Part shown: in pieces, positions 8,164 to 16,000 of the stretch
Layout: every line of letters starts with the position of its first letter
Numbering within the stretch: position 1 is the first letter of the stretch
Notes under the pieces: generated by a model
Databases searched by the model: none
What the model was told of the DNA's origin: nothing
The model's input: only the letters and a program-made list of their open reading frames with translations
NCBI GenBank assembly: GCA_023443095.1
Contig: JAEZVV010000111.1
Location: forward strand, 1-16,747
Source of the DNA: Pseudomonadota bacterium
GTDB taxonomy: Bacteria > Pseudomonadota > Gammaproteobacteria > Burkholderiales > Burkholderiaceae_F
DNA length: 16,747 bases
Direction: 5' to 3'
Position numbers and translations under genes: made by a program

Positions 8164-8220
8164 ACCCCTGGGGTCCGCCTCCTTGCGCGGACCGGGTGTA
8201 CCGCGAAGCGCGGCATTGTA
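8164..8220 (-). promoter_or_regulatory. Candidate promoter and dyads upstream of the ABC importer operon
   Basis: On the minus strand 8220-8215 reads TACAAT, one base from the -10 consensus; no good -35 is visible at normal distance. Between it and the start codon lie three small dyads: CCGCG/CGCGG at 8201-8213, GGTCCGC/GCGGACC at 8172-8178 and 8187-8193 with an eight-base loop, and an 11-bp symmetric ACCCCTGGGGT at 8164-8174 that shares three bases with the second. They could be operators or leader hairpins. The dyads are direct observations; their function is a guess. Confidence 0.3.
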
Positions 8221-8288
8221 TCCAGTGATTTCCCTCATGCCCGAATTGCGGTGGCGGACTTCGGCGCGGCCGCCCCCTCCCCCGTCGA

Positions 8289-8294
8289 TATACT
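8289..8294 (+). promoter_or_regulatory. Candidate -10 element of the ybgC-tolQRA operon
   Basis: TATACT at 8289-8294 matches five of six -10 bases and lies 36 bases before the ybgC start codon. The region 17 bases upstream is GC-only and offers no -35 box, so an activator or a different start site is possible. Confidence 0.3.
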
Positions 8295-8330
8295 GGCCGA
8301 CTTCAGCCGCCCACGGATTGCGCCAGGCCG

Positions 8331-8759
8331 ATGCCCGAACCCCGCTTTCACTGGCAGGTCCGCGTCTATTACGAAGACACGGACACTGCCGGCGTCGTTT
8401 ATTACGCTAATTACCTGAAGTTCTTCGAACGCGCCCGCACCGAATGGCTACGGGCGCTAGGCTGGGGTCAGCAGGCTCTGGCCGAACAACACGGCCGCCA
8501 GTTCGTGGTGGCCGCTGCCAACATCGAATACAAGCGGCCGGCCCGGCTCGACGACCTGATCGACCTCGAGGTCCGGGTGCTGCAGACCGGGCGCGCCTCG
8601 CTCACTTTCGAGCAGACCGCCTCGCGGGCGGGCGAGCTGCTGGCGCGGGCCGAGGTCAGGATCGGCTGCATAGCCCTCGCCACCTTTGCCCCCGCGGCGA
8701 TGCCGGCGGAGATGCTGACCAAGATGAAACTACTGAAGACTGAAGCCGGGAAGCCATGA
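8331..8759 (+). CDS. ybgC: Tol-Pal-associated acyl-CoA thioesterase YbgC
   Basis: A 142-residue single hot-dog-fold protein, the normal YbgC length. The signature VRVYYEDTDTAGVVYYANY spans residues 10-28 and contains Tyr14 and the catalytic Asp18. The position that is His in Escherichia coli and Helicobacter YbgC (His25 in E. coli) is Tyr25 here; I believe this variant is common in betaproteobacterial homologues. FFERARTEWLR at 31-41 is also family-typical. YbgC hydrolyses acyl-CoA thioesters in the cytoplasm and is linked to phospholipid metabolism at the inner membrane; its exact role in Tol function is unsettled. The ATG at 8331 follows a weak AGG. Its stop codon overlaps the tolQ start (ATGA at 8756-8759), which indicates translational coupling and places it as first gene of the tol operon. 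Confidence 0.95.
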   Translation: MPEPRFHWQVRVYYEDTDTAGVVYYANYLKFFERARTEWLRALGWGQQALAEQHGRQFVVAAANIEYKRPARLDDLIDLEVRVLQTGRASLTFEQTASRAGELLARAEVRIGCIALATFAPAAMPAEMLTKMKLLKTEAGKP

Positions 8760-9427
8760 CTGCCAGTGCCGACCTATCCATCCTCTCGCTGATCACCCAG
8801 GCGAGCCTTGTCGTTCAACTGGTGATGGCGCTGCTGCTGGTGCTGTCGCTGGCGAGCTGGACCGCGATCTTCCAGAAATGGATCCAGCTGCGCCGCGCCC
8901 GCGCCGAAACCGAAGACTTCGAAAAGCGTTTCTGGAGCGGCGCCGACCTGGCCAAACTCTATGAACACGCCACCGCCCAGCGCCGCCAGTCGGGCGCCGA
9001 GGAGCGCATCTTCGAAGCCGGCATGAGCGAGTTCCTCAAGCTGCGCGGCCGCGGCGACGCCGCCACCACGCTCGACGGCGCCCGCCGCGCGATGAAGGCG
9101 TCTTACCAGCGCGAGATGGATGCGCTCGAACGCCGCCTCAACATGCTGGCCTCGGTCGGTTCGGTCAGCCCTTACATCGGCCTGTTCGGCACCGTGTGGG
9201 GGATCATGCACGCCTTCACGGGCCTGGCGAACCTGCAGAACGCCTCGCTCGCCAACGTCGCCCCCGGCATCGCCGAGGCGCTGGTGGCCACCGCGATCGG
9301 CCTCTTTGCGGCGATCCCGGCGGTGGTGGCCTACAACCGCTACGCCAACGACATCGACCGCCTGGCCAACCGCTTCGAAAGCTTCATGGAGGAGTTCCTC
9401 AACATCCTCCATCGGCAGCGGCCTTAG
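8756..9427 (+). CDS. tolQ: Tol-Pal system proton channel subunit TolQ
   Basis: A 223-residue inner-membrane protein of the TolQ/ExbB/MotA family, close to the 230 residues of E. coli TolQ. Hydrophobic helices lie at about 15-38, 131-155 and 171-193, with a large cytoplasmic loop between the first and second. The two conserved threonines that line the proton path are present: Thr146 in GLFGTVWGIMHAF and Thr179 in LVATAIGLFAAIPAV. TolQ assembles around TolR and uses proton motive force to drive TolA. The start codon overlaps the ybgC stop by four bases. The stop codon TAG at 9425-9427 overlaps the AGGAG ribosome binding site of tolR, so the genes are tightly coupled. Confidence 0.97.
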   Translation: MTASADLSILSLITQASLVVQLVMALLLVLSLASWTAIFQKWIQLRRARAETEDFEKRFWSGADLAKLYEHATAQRRQSGAEERIFEAGMSEFLKLRGRGDAATTLDGARRAMKASYQREMDALERRLNMLASVGSVSPYIGLFGTVWGIMHAFTGLANLQNASLANVAPGIAEALVATAIGLFAAIPAVVAYNRYANDIDRLANRFESFMEEFLNILHRQRP

Positions 9428-9441
9428 GAGCCGGCGCAACC

Positions 9442-9867
9442 ATGGCCATCGTCCGATCCTCCCGTGGCGGCCGGCGCCGCATGCTCGCCGAGATCAACGT
9501 CGTCCCCTACGTGGACGTGATGCTGGTGCTCGTCGTGATCCTGATGGTCGCCGCGCCTTTCGTGAACCCCAGCCTGGTCGAGCTGCCGAGCGTAGGCAAG
9601 GCGGCGCGCGCGCCCGAGCAGCCGGTCGAAGTGATCGTCCGTGCCGACGGCAAGCTGTCGGTCCGCAAGGCCGGCGGCAAGGAGCTGCCGGTCGACCTGC
9701 CGGCGCTGATCGCCACCGTCAAGGAAGGCCAGGGCAGCAATGCCGACACGCCCGTGGTGATCGCCGCCGACAAAAGCGTGCGTTACGAGCAGGTGGTCGA
9801 AGTGATGAAGCGCCTGCAGCAGGCCGACGTGAAACGGGTCGGCCTGTCGGTCCAGATCGCGAATTGA
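9442..9867 (+). CDS. tolR: Tol-Pal system protein TolR
   Basis: A 141-residue TolR/ExbD protein of normal length. A basic N-terminus (RGGRRR) leads into AEINVVPYVDVMLVLVVILM, a single membrane helix with Asp25, the proton-carrying residue equivalent to Asp23 of E. coli TolR. The periplasmic domain follows, with DTPVVIAADKSVRYEQVVEV near the C-terminus matching the family pattern. I choose the ATG at 9442 because AGGAG lies eleven bases upstream and the product begins like other TolR proteins; the open frame extends upstream into tolQ but that part is not TolR-like. tolA begins 13 bases after its stop. Confidence 0.96.
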   Translation: MAIVRSSRGGRRRMLAEINVVPYVDVMLVLVVILMVAAPFVNPSLVELPSVGKAARAPEQPVEVIVRADGKLSVRKAGGKELPVDLPALIATVKEGQGSNADTPVVIAADKSVRYEQVVEVMKRLQQADVKRVGLSVQIAN

Positions 9868-9880
9868 GATCGGCTCGGAC

Positions 9881-10702
9881 GTGACAGCTGCCACCGCTCC
9901 CGGCCATCGCCAGACCCGCCCAGAACGCGACATCGGCCCTGCCTTTGTCCTCGCGCTGATGGTGCATGCCCTCCTGATCGCCGGGCTGGTGTTTGCCGTT
10001 CACTGGAAAAGCGAACCGCCCGCCGCCGTCTACGCCGAGCTGTGGGCGCCGGGCGCTGCGCCGCCGCCGACAGTCGCCCCGCCGCCGCCACCGCCGACCC
10101 CACCGAAAGCCGAGCCCGAACCCGAGCCCGAGAAGCCGGCCGACATCGTGGTCAAGACCGAACCCAAGAAGGTCGAGAAAAAGCCCGAGCCCAAAAAAGA
10201 AGAAAAGAAGCCCGAGCCCAGGAAGCCGGAACCGCCGAAGAAGATCGAGCCGCCCAAGAAACCCGAGCCCAAACCCGACCCCAAAGCGGCCGAGCGCGAG
10301 GCCAAGGCCGCCGAAGCCCGCCACAAGGCCGAGCTGGCGCGGGTGATGGGGCAGACGACGGGGCCGGTCGGCGGCTCGCCCAACGCCGTTCCGGGTGCCG
10401 GCCTGTCGGGCGGGGCCGCCGCGACTTACGCCGGCCAGGTGATCGCCTGCGTGCGGCCGCACATTGTTTTTGCGGTTCCCGATGGGGTCAAGCGGCATCA
10501 GTTCGAAGCTCACTTCACGGTCAACCTGCTGCCCACCGGCGAGCTGGTAGGAGCCCCAAAACTCGTCAAACCCAGCGGTCTGCCAGCGTATGACGCCGCG
10601 GTCGAGCGCGCGATCCGCCGCTGCGACCCCTTCCCCAGCCCGCGCGGCTCGGCGCCGCCACGGGCGATCACCCTGGTCTTCGACCCGGTCGAAACTCGTT
10701 GA
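9881..10702 (+). CDS. tolA: Tol-Pal system bridging protein TolA
   Basis: A 273-residue protein starting at GTG; the first in-frame ATG would remove the start of the membrane helix. Domain I is a single inner-membrane helix at about 20-42 with His29, at the place of the functional His in the SHLS motif of TolA/TonB. Domain II is a Pro-rich and then Lys/Glu/Pro-rich span (about 58-155), shorter and far more proline-rich than the long alanine helix of E. coli TolA, more like TonB. Domain III (about 181-273) is the TolB/Pal-binding fold, with Cys190 and Cys248 placed to form a disulfide as in E. coli TolA. It links TolQR in the inner membrane to TolB and Pal. No strong Shine-Dalgarno site is seen, so coupling to tolR is likely. 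A terminator follows, and tolB and pal do not. Confidence 0.95.
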   Translation: MTAATAPGHRQTRPERDIGPAFVLALMVHALLIAGLVFAVHWKSEPPAAVYAELWAPGAAPPPTVAPPPPPPTPPKAEPEPEPEKPADIVVKTEPKKVEKKPEPKKEEKKPEPRKPEPPKKIEPPKKPEPKPDPKAAEREAKAAEARHKAELARVMGQTTGPVGGSPNAVPGAGLSGGAAATYAGQVIACVRPHIVFAVPDGVKRHQFEAHFTVNLLPTGELVGAPKLVKPSGLPAYDAAVERAIRRCDPFPSPRGSAPPRAITLVFDPVETR

Positions 10703-10707
10703 TCCCC

Positions 10708-10737
10708 CGCGGCCGCTTCGAGCGGTCGCGAGTTTTT
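10708..10737 (+). terminator. Intrinsic terminator of the ybgC-tolQRA operon
   Basis: A ten-pair stem (10708-10717 with 10721-10730, one G-U pair) closed by a three-base TCG loop is followed by AG and five T residues at 10733-10737. It begins six bases after the tolA stop codon. Confidence 0.85.
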
Positions 10738-10743
10738 CCAGCT

Positions 10744-10771
10744 TTCACTCAGCGCGGTTACTGTATATATT
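10744..10771 (+). promoter_or_regulatory. Promoter of imuA-imuB-dnaE2
   Basis: TTCACT at 10744-10749 (four of six -35 bases), a 16-base spacer and TATATT at 10766-10771 (five of six -10 bases) fit a sigma-70 promoter. The -10 lies inside the LexA box, so LexA binding would block RNA polymerase. Predicted start of transcription is near 10778, leaving a leader of about 15 bases. Confidence 0.6.
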
Positions 10772-10788
10772 TACAGTAACCGCGCTGA
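10749..10788. repeat. 40-bp interrupted palindrome around the LexA box
   Basis: Seventeen bases from 10749 (starting TCAGCGCGG) are repeated as an exact reverse complement ending at 10788, separated by the six-base AT-rich centre TATATT. Symmetry goes ten bases beyond each side of the 20-bp SOS box. The AT-rich centre flanked by GC-rich arms would favour cruciform extrusion. Confidence 0.9.
10759..10778. promoter_or_regulatory. LexA operator (SOS box)
   Basis: TACTGTATATATTTACAGTA is the classical CTG-N10-CAG LexA site of gamma- and betaproteobacteria (CTG at 10761, CAG at 10774) and differs from the ideal 20-mer by a single base. It overlaps the predicted -10 of the imu promoter, so the downstream genes should be repressed by LexA and induced by DNA damage. 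Confidence 0.95.
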
Positions 10789-10792
10789 CTTC

Positions 10793-11539
10793 ATGGCGCG
10801 CCTTGCCGCCGCCATGCCCGCTCCCACGCCTTGCCCGACCGCCGCCTCCAAACCCGCCGCTTTGCGCGGGCTGATGGCCGCGATCAGCCTGGAGACGCCC
10901 CCCACCGTGACGAGCGGCCACCCCGCTCTTGACCGGGAAATCGGTGGCGGCTGGCCCCTGGGACAAGTCGTTGAGCTGTGCTGCGCAGGGGCGGGCTGGG
11001 GCGAGGTTTCGCTCTGCCTACCCGCTCTCGCCACCCGCGGGAAAGTGGCCTGGGTCCTGCCGCCCGGGCGTCAGGCTCAAACGAACCGTCAAGCTTATGC
11101 CCCCGCCTTGGGCGCTCACCTGCGCCTGGCCGACCAGCTTTTCATCCAGACCAATCAAACCCGCGACGCCGCCTGGGCCGCCGAACAGGTTTTGCGCAGC
11201 GGCGCCGTGGGCGGATTGCTCGCCTGGTTGCCCGCCACGTCGCCCGAAGCCGATTTCCGCTTGTTGCGCCGCCTGCAATTGCAGGCGAGCCGCCATGCCT
11301 GCCTGACTTTCGTGTGGAGAGAATCAAAGCCGGCCGCGGCTTCGCCGGCGGCGCTTCGGATCGAAGTGCGCGGCCTCAACGCGGAGGGCGAAGTCGAGCT
11401 GCAATTGCTCAAGCGCCGCGGCTCGCCCCTGCCCGCGCCCGTGAGCTTGAGCCTCCACCCGCGCCGCTGGGCCGAGCGCCAAGCTTTCCCGGCACTTTTC
11501 CCTTTCGCCAGCGACCGGCGACAGGTCTTGCCGGTCTGA
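10793..11539 (+). CDS. imuA: Translesion synthesis accessory protein ImuA (SulA/RecA-like)
   Basis: A 248-residue protein matching ImuA in length and in order of motifs. After LRGLMAAISLE it has the RecA-like segment HPALDREIGGGWPLGQVVEL (43-62), equivalent to the RecA entry to the P-loop. The loop itself is GAGWGEVSL (66-74), where the Walker lysine is replaced by Glu71, as is usual in ImuA (the GxGE form), so ATP hydrolysis is not expected. A Walker-B-like strand GGLLAWLP comes later. ImuA binds ImuB and supports the mutasome. The ATG at 10793 has no Shine-Dalgarno and only a short leader; an ATG at 10814 is an alternative start. It is the first gene after the LexA-controlled promoter, six bases from imuB. 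Leu codons TTG are frequent, unlike in the tol genes. Confidence 0.88.
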   Translation: MARLAAAMPAPTPCPTAASKPAALRGLMAAISLETPPTVTSGHPALDREIGGGWPLGQVVELCCAGAGWGEVSLCLPALATRGKVAWVLPPGRQAQTNRQAYAPALGAHLRLADQLFIQTNQTRDAAWAAEQVLRSGAVGGLLAWLPATSPEADFRLLRRLQLQASRHACLTFVWRESKPAAASPAALRIEVRGLNAEGEVELQLLKRRGSPLPAPVSLSLHPRRWAERQAFPALFPFASDRRQVLPV

Positions 11540-11545
11540 ATCGCC

Positions 11546-13045
11546 ATGACGCTCTGGCTCGCCCTGGTCCTGCCGGACTGGCCTTTGCAACTCGCTCGGC
11601 AAGGCCGGCCCGACAACGACGATCGTCCGCTGGTGGTGAGCGCCGGTCCGGCGCAACGCCCCTGGGTGGCGTGCGCCGATCAAGCGGCCCAAGCGCTCGG
11701 CATCCACGCCGGGCAGAAACTCGCCGCCGCCAAGGCGCTGGCCAGCCAGCTCGAAATCAGCCCACGCGATCCAGCGCGCGAAGCCACCGCCCTGCAACAG
11801 CTCGCGGCCTGGGCTTATCAGTATTCGGGACAAATCGTGCCGCGCAGCGAGCGCGAAAGCGGGCTCTTGCTCGAAATCGGCGCCAGCCTGAGGCTGTTCG
11901 ATGTTGGTGGCCAGACGCTCGCCCGGCGCATCCACGGCGAACTCGCCGGCTTGGGGATCACGGCCCACTCGGCACTGGCGACCACACCCTTGGCCGCCTG
12001 GTGGCTGGCTTGCGCGCGCGCCACCGGCTTGGAGGCGGCCGACGCCCCCGCCGCGACCAACCTCGCCGCGGCGCTCGATCCCTTGCCGCTTTCGATCCTG
12101 GGCTGGGACGACAAACACATCGAAATCCTTGCCGCCCTGGGGGTGCGCCGCATCGTCGACGTCTTGCATCTGCCGCGCGCCGCCTTCATCCGCCGCTTCG
12201 GCGCGGACTCGCTCGCCGAGTTGGCGCGCGCCCGCGGCGAAGCCCCCGATCCTCAGCCGCCTTATCGAGCCCCCGAACACTTTGCCGCAGCCCTCGAACT
12301 GCCGGCCGATCTCGTCGACGCCACCTTATTGCAAGCGCCTGCGCGGCGCTTGCTCGGTCTGGCCGAAGGCTGGTTGCGCGGTCGCGCCGCCCTCGCCCGC
12401 CGCTTTCGCTTCGCGGTCAGGCACAGCCAGCGCCGGGGCATCGAGCGACCACCCACCGCGATCGATCTGGCCCTTGCCCGCCCCCAACGCGACGGCGCCC
12501 GGCTCGCTGCCTTGCTCAGCGAACGCCTGGGCCGCACCGAGCTGCCGGCGCCCGCGGTCGCCTTGTCGCTTTCGGTCGAGGACTGCGTGGCGGCCGGATC
12601 CGAGACCGTGGCCTTGCTCCCGGCCGCCCCCGAATTGCCCGGCGACTGGACGGCGCTCGCTGAAACCCTGGTCGCGCGCCTGGGGCCCGATCGGGTCTTC
12701 GGTCTCGAAGCCTGCGACGAGCATCGGCCCGAATTCGCTTCCCGCCCGCGCGACTGTTTTTCCCCGCCGCTTACAGCGGCAAACGTTCCCTCCGCCCCCC
12801 GCCCCTTGTGGCTGTACCGGACGCCGATCGCCCTCGGGCGCTCGAGTGCGGCCGAGCAGCCGCCCGCGCACGGCAGTGCCTTGCGCCTAGTGGCCGGCCC
12901 CGAACGTATCGAAACTGGGTGGTGGGACGGGACGCCGGTGGCGCGCGACTACTTCGTCGCCCGCAATCTTCGCGGCCAGACCTACTGGATTTACCGCGAA
13001 CTCGCCGCCCCCCAGCGCTGGTTCGTCCACGGCGTCTTCGCCTAA
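11546..13045 (+). CDS. imuB: Y-family polymerase-like protein ImuB (non-catalytic mutasome adaptor)
   Basis: A 499-residue DinB/UmuC-like protein. The N-terminus MTLWLALVLPDWPLQLA takes the place of the first catalytic motif of Y-family polymerases (IDxDxF) and lacks its acidic pair. The second motif (SxDE) is replaced by SGLLLEIGASLRLF. Loss of these residues is diagnostic for ImuB and argues against polymerase activity. Palm, thumb and little-finger regions run to about residue 340, then the ImuB-specific tail with FGLEACDEHRPE and the typical end RWFVHGVFA. In studied systems ImuB carries a clamp-binding peptide after the little finger and recruits DnaE2; here the matching stretch (about 352-359, SETVALLP) does not fit the usual Q-x-x-L/M-x-F form. 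It starts six bases after imuA and ends four bases before dnaE2. Confidence 0.92.
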   Translation: MTLWLALVLPDWPLQLARQGRPDNDDRPLVVSAGPAQRPWVACADQAAQALGIHAGQKLAAAKALASQLEISPRDPAREATALQQLAAWAYQYSGQIVPRSERESGLLLEIGASLRLFDVGGQTLARRIHGELAGLGITAHSALATTPLAAWWLACARATGLEAADAPAATNLAAALDPLPLSILGWDDKHIEILAALGVRRIVDVLHLPRAAFIRRFGADSLAELARARGEAPDPQPPYRAPEHFAAALELPADLVDATLLQAPARRLLGLAEGWLRGRAALARRFRFAVRHSQRRGIERPPTAIDLALARPQRDGARLAALLSERLGRTELPAPAVALSLSVEDCVAAGSETVALLPAAPELPGDWTALAETLVARLGPDRVFGLEACDEHRPEFASRPRDCFSPPLTAANVPSAPRPLWLYRTPIALGRSSAAEQPPAHGSALRLVAGPERIETGWWDGTPVARDYFVARNLRGQTYWIYRELAAPQRWFVHGVFA

Positions 13046-13049
13046 AACC

Positions 13050-16000
13050 ATGGATGCCGAGCTCGAACTCGATTACATCGAGTTGCACTGCGCCTCGAAC
13101 TTCAGCTTTCTGAAGGGGGCTTCGCATCCGCACGAACTGGTCGAGCGCGCCATCGCCCTGGGCTATCGCGGCATCGCGATCACCGACGAATGTTCGTTTG
13201 CCGGCTCGGCGCGCGCCCACCTCGCCTGGCGCGAAGCGCTGGCCGACTACCCTGCGGCTACCCGCTTCCAGCTCATCCACGGCACCGAGATCGGTTTGCT
13301 CGACGGCCCACGGCTGCTGCTATACGCCACCAGCCGCACCGGCTGGGGCGACCTCTGCCAGCTCGTCACCCTGGCGCGCCGCCAAGCGCCCAAGGGCGAA
13401 TACCGCCTGGGAATGAGCGATATCGAGGCCGAACTGCCCTGGCTCGACGAGGCCCTGGTGTTGTGGCTGCCGCCGGAAGAAGGGCAGGAGCCGTCCGAAC
13501 GCATCGCCACCTGGGCGCGCTGGGTGGGCGAGATCGCGCCCGGGCGGGCCTGGATCGGCGCCGAACTCTTGCGCGGCCCGGACGACGCTGCGCGCCTGGC
13601 CTGGCTGTGCCAGCTGGGCCAAGCGCACCGCCTGCCGCTGGTGGCGGCAGGCGGCGTGCTCCAGCACGTGCGCAGCCGCCAGCCCCTGGCCGACGTGCTG
13701 TCCGCGGTGCGCTTGCGCACGCCGCTGTCTGCCGCAGGGCGCAGCTTGGCGCCCAATGCCGAGCGTTATCTGCGCCCGCTCTACCGCCTGACCCGCATCT
13801 ACCCGCCCGAGCTGCTGGCCCAGACCCGGGCCGTGGCCGAGCGCTGCCGCTTTTCGCTCGACGAGCTGCGTTACGAATACCCCGAGGAAATCGTCCCGCC
13901 CGGCACCACACCCACGGCTCACTTGCGCGCCCTCACCTACGAGGGCGCCCGGCGGCGCTACCCCAATGGCCTGCCCGACAAGGTCCGCAAAATCGTCGAA
14001 CACGAGCTCGCCACCATTGCCGAGCTGGGCTACGAGCCTTATTTCCTGACCGTGCACGACATCGTCGATTTCGCTCGCAGCCGCGACATTCTGTGCCAGG
14101 GCCGGGGCAGCGCGGCCAATTCGGCGGTGTGTTTCTGTCTGGGCATCACCGAAGTCGATCCGGCGCGCATGTCGGTGCTGTTCGAACGCTTCATCAGCCC
14201 CGAGCGCAAGGAACCGCCCGACATCGACGTGGACTTCGAACACGAGCGCCGCGAAGAGGTCATGCAATACCTCTACGCCAAATACGGCCGCCATCGCGCC
14301 GCCCTCACCGCCGCCCTCCACACCTACCGCCCCAAGGGCGCGCTGCGCGACGTGGCCAAGGCGCTCGGGCTCTCGCTCGATCAGGCCGAAAGCCTCACCC
14401 AGGCGGTGAGCCGGGGCGATGGCCGGCGCATCCTGCCCGAACGCATCCGCGAAGCGGGCTTCGACCCCGACAACCCGGTGATCGAACGCGTGCTCGAACT
14501 CGCCGCCAGTCTGGTGGGATTCCCGCGCCACCTCTCGCAACACTCGGGCGGTTTCGTGCTCGCCCGCCACCGCCTCGACCGTCTGGTACCAATCGAAAAC
14601 GCGGCCATGGCCGATCGCACCGTGATCCAGTGGGACAAGGACGACCTCGACGCCCTGGGACTGCTCAAGGTCGACGTGCTCGCGCTCGGCATGCTGAGTG
14701 CCTTGCGCCGCACCTTGCAACACCTCGACGCCTTCTACCCGCGTCCGCGCCAGCGCTTCGGCCGCGATGAAACGGGGCCGGCGCGGCTGCAGGACATCCC
14801 CGGCGATTGCGACGCGACTTACGACATGCTGAGCGAGGCCGATGCGCTGGGCGTGTTCCAGGTCGAGTCGCGCGCGCAGATGTCGATGCTGCCCCGCCTG
14901 CAGCCGCGTTGCTTCTACGACCTGGTGATCCAGGTGGCAATCGTGCGCCCCGGGCCGATCCAGGGCGGCATGGTCCATCCTTATCTGCGCCGCCGCCAGG
15001 GGCTCGAGCCGGTAAGTTATCCATCCTCCGAGGTCCGCGCCGTGCTCGAGCGCACCCTGGGGGTGTCGATCTTTCAAGAGCAGGTGATGCAGATCGCCGT
15101 GGCCGCCGCTGATTTCACGCCAGGCGAGGCCGACCAGTTGCGGCGCGCCATGGCGGCCTGGAAACGCAAGGGCGGGCTCGGGCCTTTCCGGGAGAAACTC
15201 GAGCGCGGCATGCTCAAACGCGACTACGCGCCCGAATACATCGAGCAGATCTACCGTCAGATCCAGGGCTTTGGCGAATACGGTTTTCCAGAAAGCCATG
15301 CAGCGAGCTTTGCCCTGCTCGCTTATCAATCGGCCTGGCTCAAGTGCCACGAGCCCGCCGCTTTTTACGCCGCCTTGCTCGACTGCCAGCCTCTGGGCTT
15401 TTACAGCCCGGCGCAAATCGTCCAGGACGCGCGCCGCCATGGCGTGGTCTTGCTGCCGGTCGAGGTCAATCAAAGCGACTGGCTGTGCCGCCTCGTGCCC
15501 GCGCCGGACTCGGCACAGACGCCTGCGATCCGGCTGGGCTTGAAGCAGGTCGCCGGGCTGAGCGAGGAAGCGGGCGAACGCATTGCCGCGGCTCGCCGCA
15601 AGCGTGACTTTGCCGATGTCGACGACCTGGCCCGCCGCGCCGAACTCAGCGCCCACGAAGCTCGCGCCCTGGCGCGCGCCGATGCCCTGGCTTCGATCAC
15701 CGGCCACCGCCGCCAGGCGCTCTGGCACACCTTGGGGCTGGACCCTGCGGCCGAGCGCGATGCCCCGCTAGCCGCCCCCAGGGGGGCCGAAGCGCAGATC
15801 GAACTCCTGCCCTTGTCCGAAGGCGAGGAGATCTTTGCCGATTATTCGCACACGGCCTTGAGCCTGCGCCGCCACCCGCTTGCCTTGCTGCGAGAGACGC
15901 TTGCCGCACGGCGCTGGCTGGATTCGACGGCGATCCACTCGGCCCGCCATCGCCAGCCGGTGAGAACCAGCGGTCTGGTGACTTGCCGCCAGCGCCCCGG

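Noticed and set aside
6080..8410. Open frame of 776 codons on the plus strand opposite the binding-protein gene
   Set aside because: It is the antisense shadow of a clear SBP_bac_5 gene in GC-rich DNA. The product is rich in Arg, His, Val and Leu with no recognisable domain, and it has no ribosome binding site.
10100..10330. Short repeats in tolA as a possible tandem or CRISPR-like array
   Set aside because: The repeats are irregular codon runs encoding the Pro/Lys/Glu-rich TolA linker, with no constant spacing or spacers.
10978..12663. Open frame of 561 codons on the plus strand spanning imuA and imuB
   Set aside because: It is an Arg/Pro/Ala-rich out-of-frame reading across two recognised genes.
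11546..13045. ImuB as an active Y-family DNA polymerase
   Set aside because: Both acidic catalytic motifs are replaced and the C-terminal end and gene context are those of the non-catalytic adaptor.
13320..15728. Open frame of 802 codons on the minus strand opposite dnaE2
   Set aside because: It lies wholly inside dnaE2, whose motifs are intact. Its composition is that of a GC-rich antisense frame and no family is recognisable.
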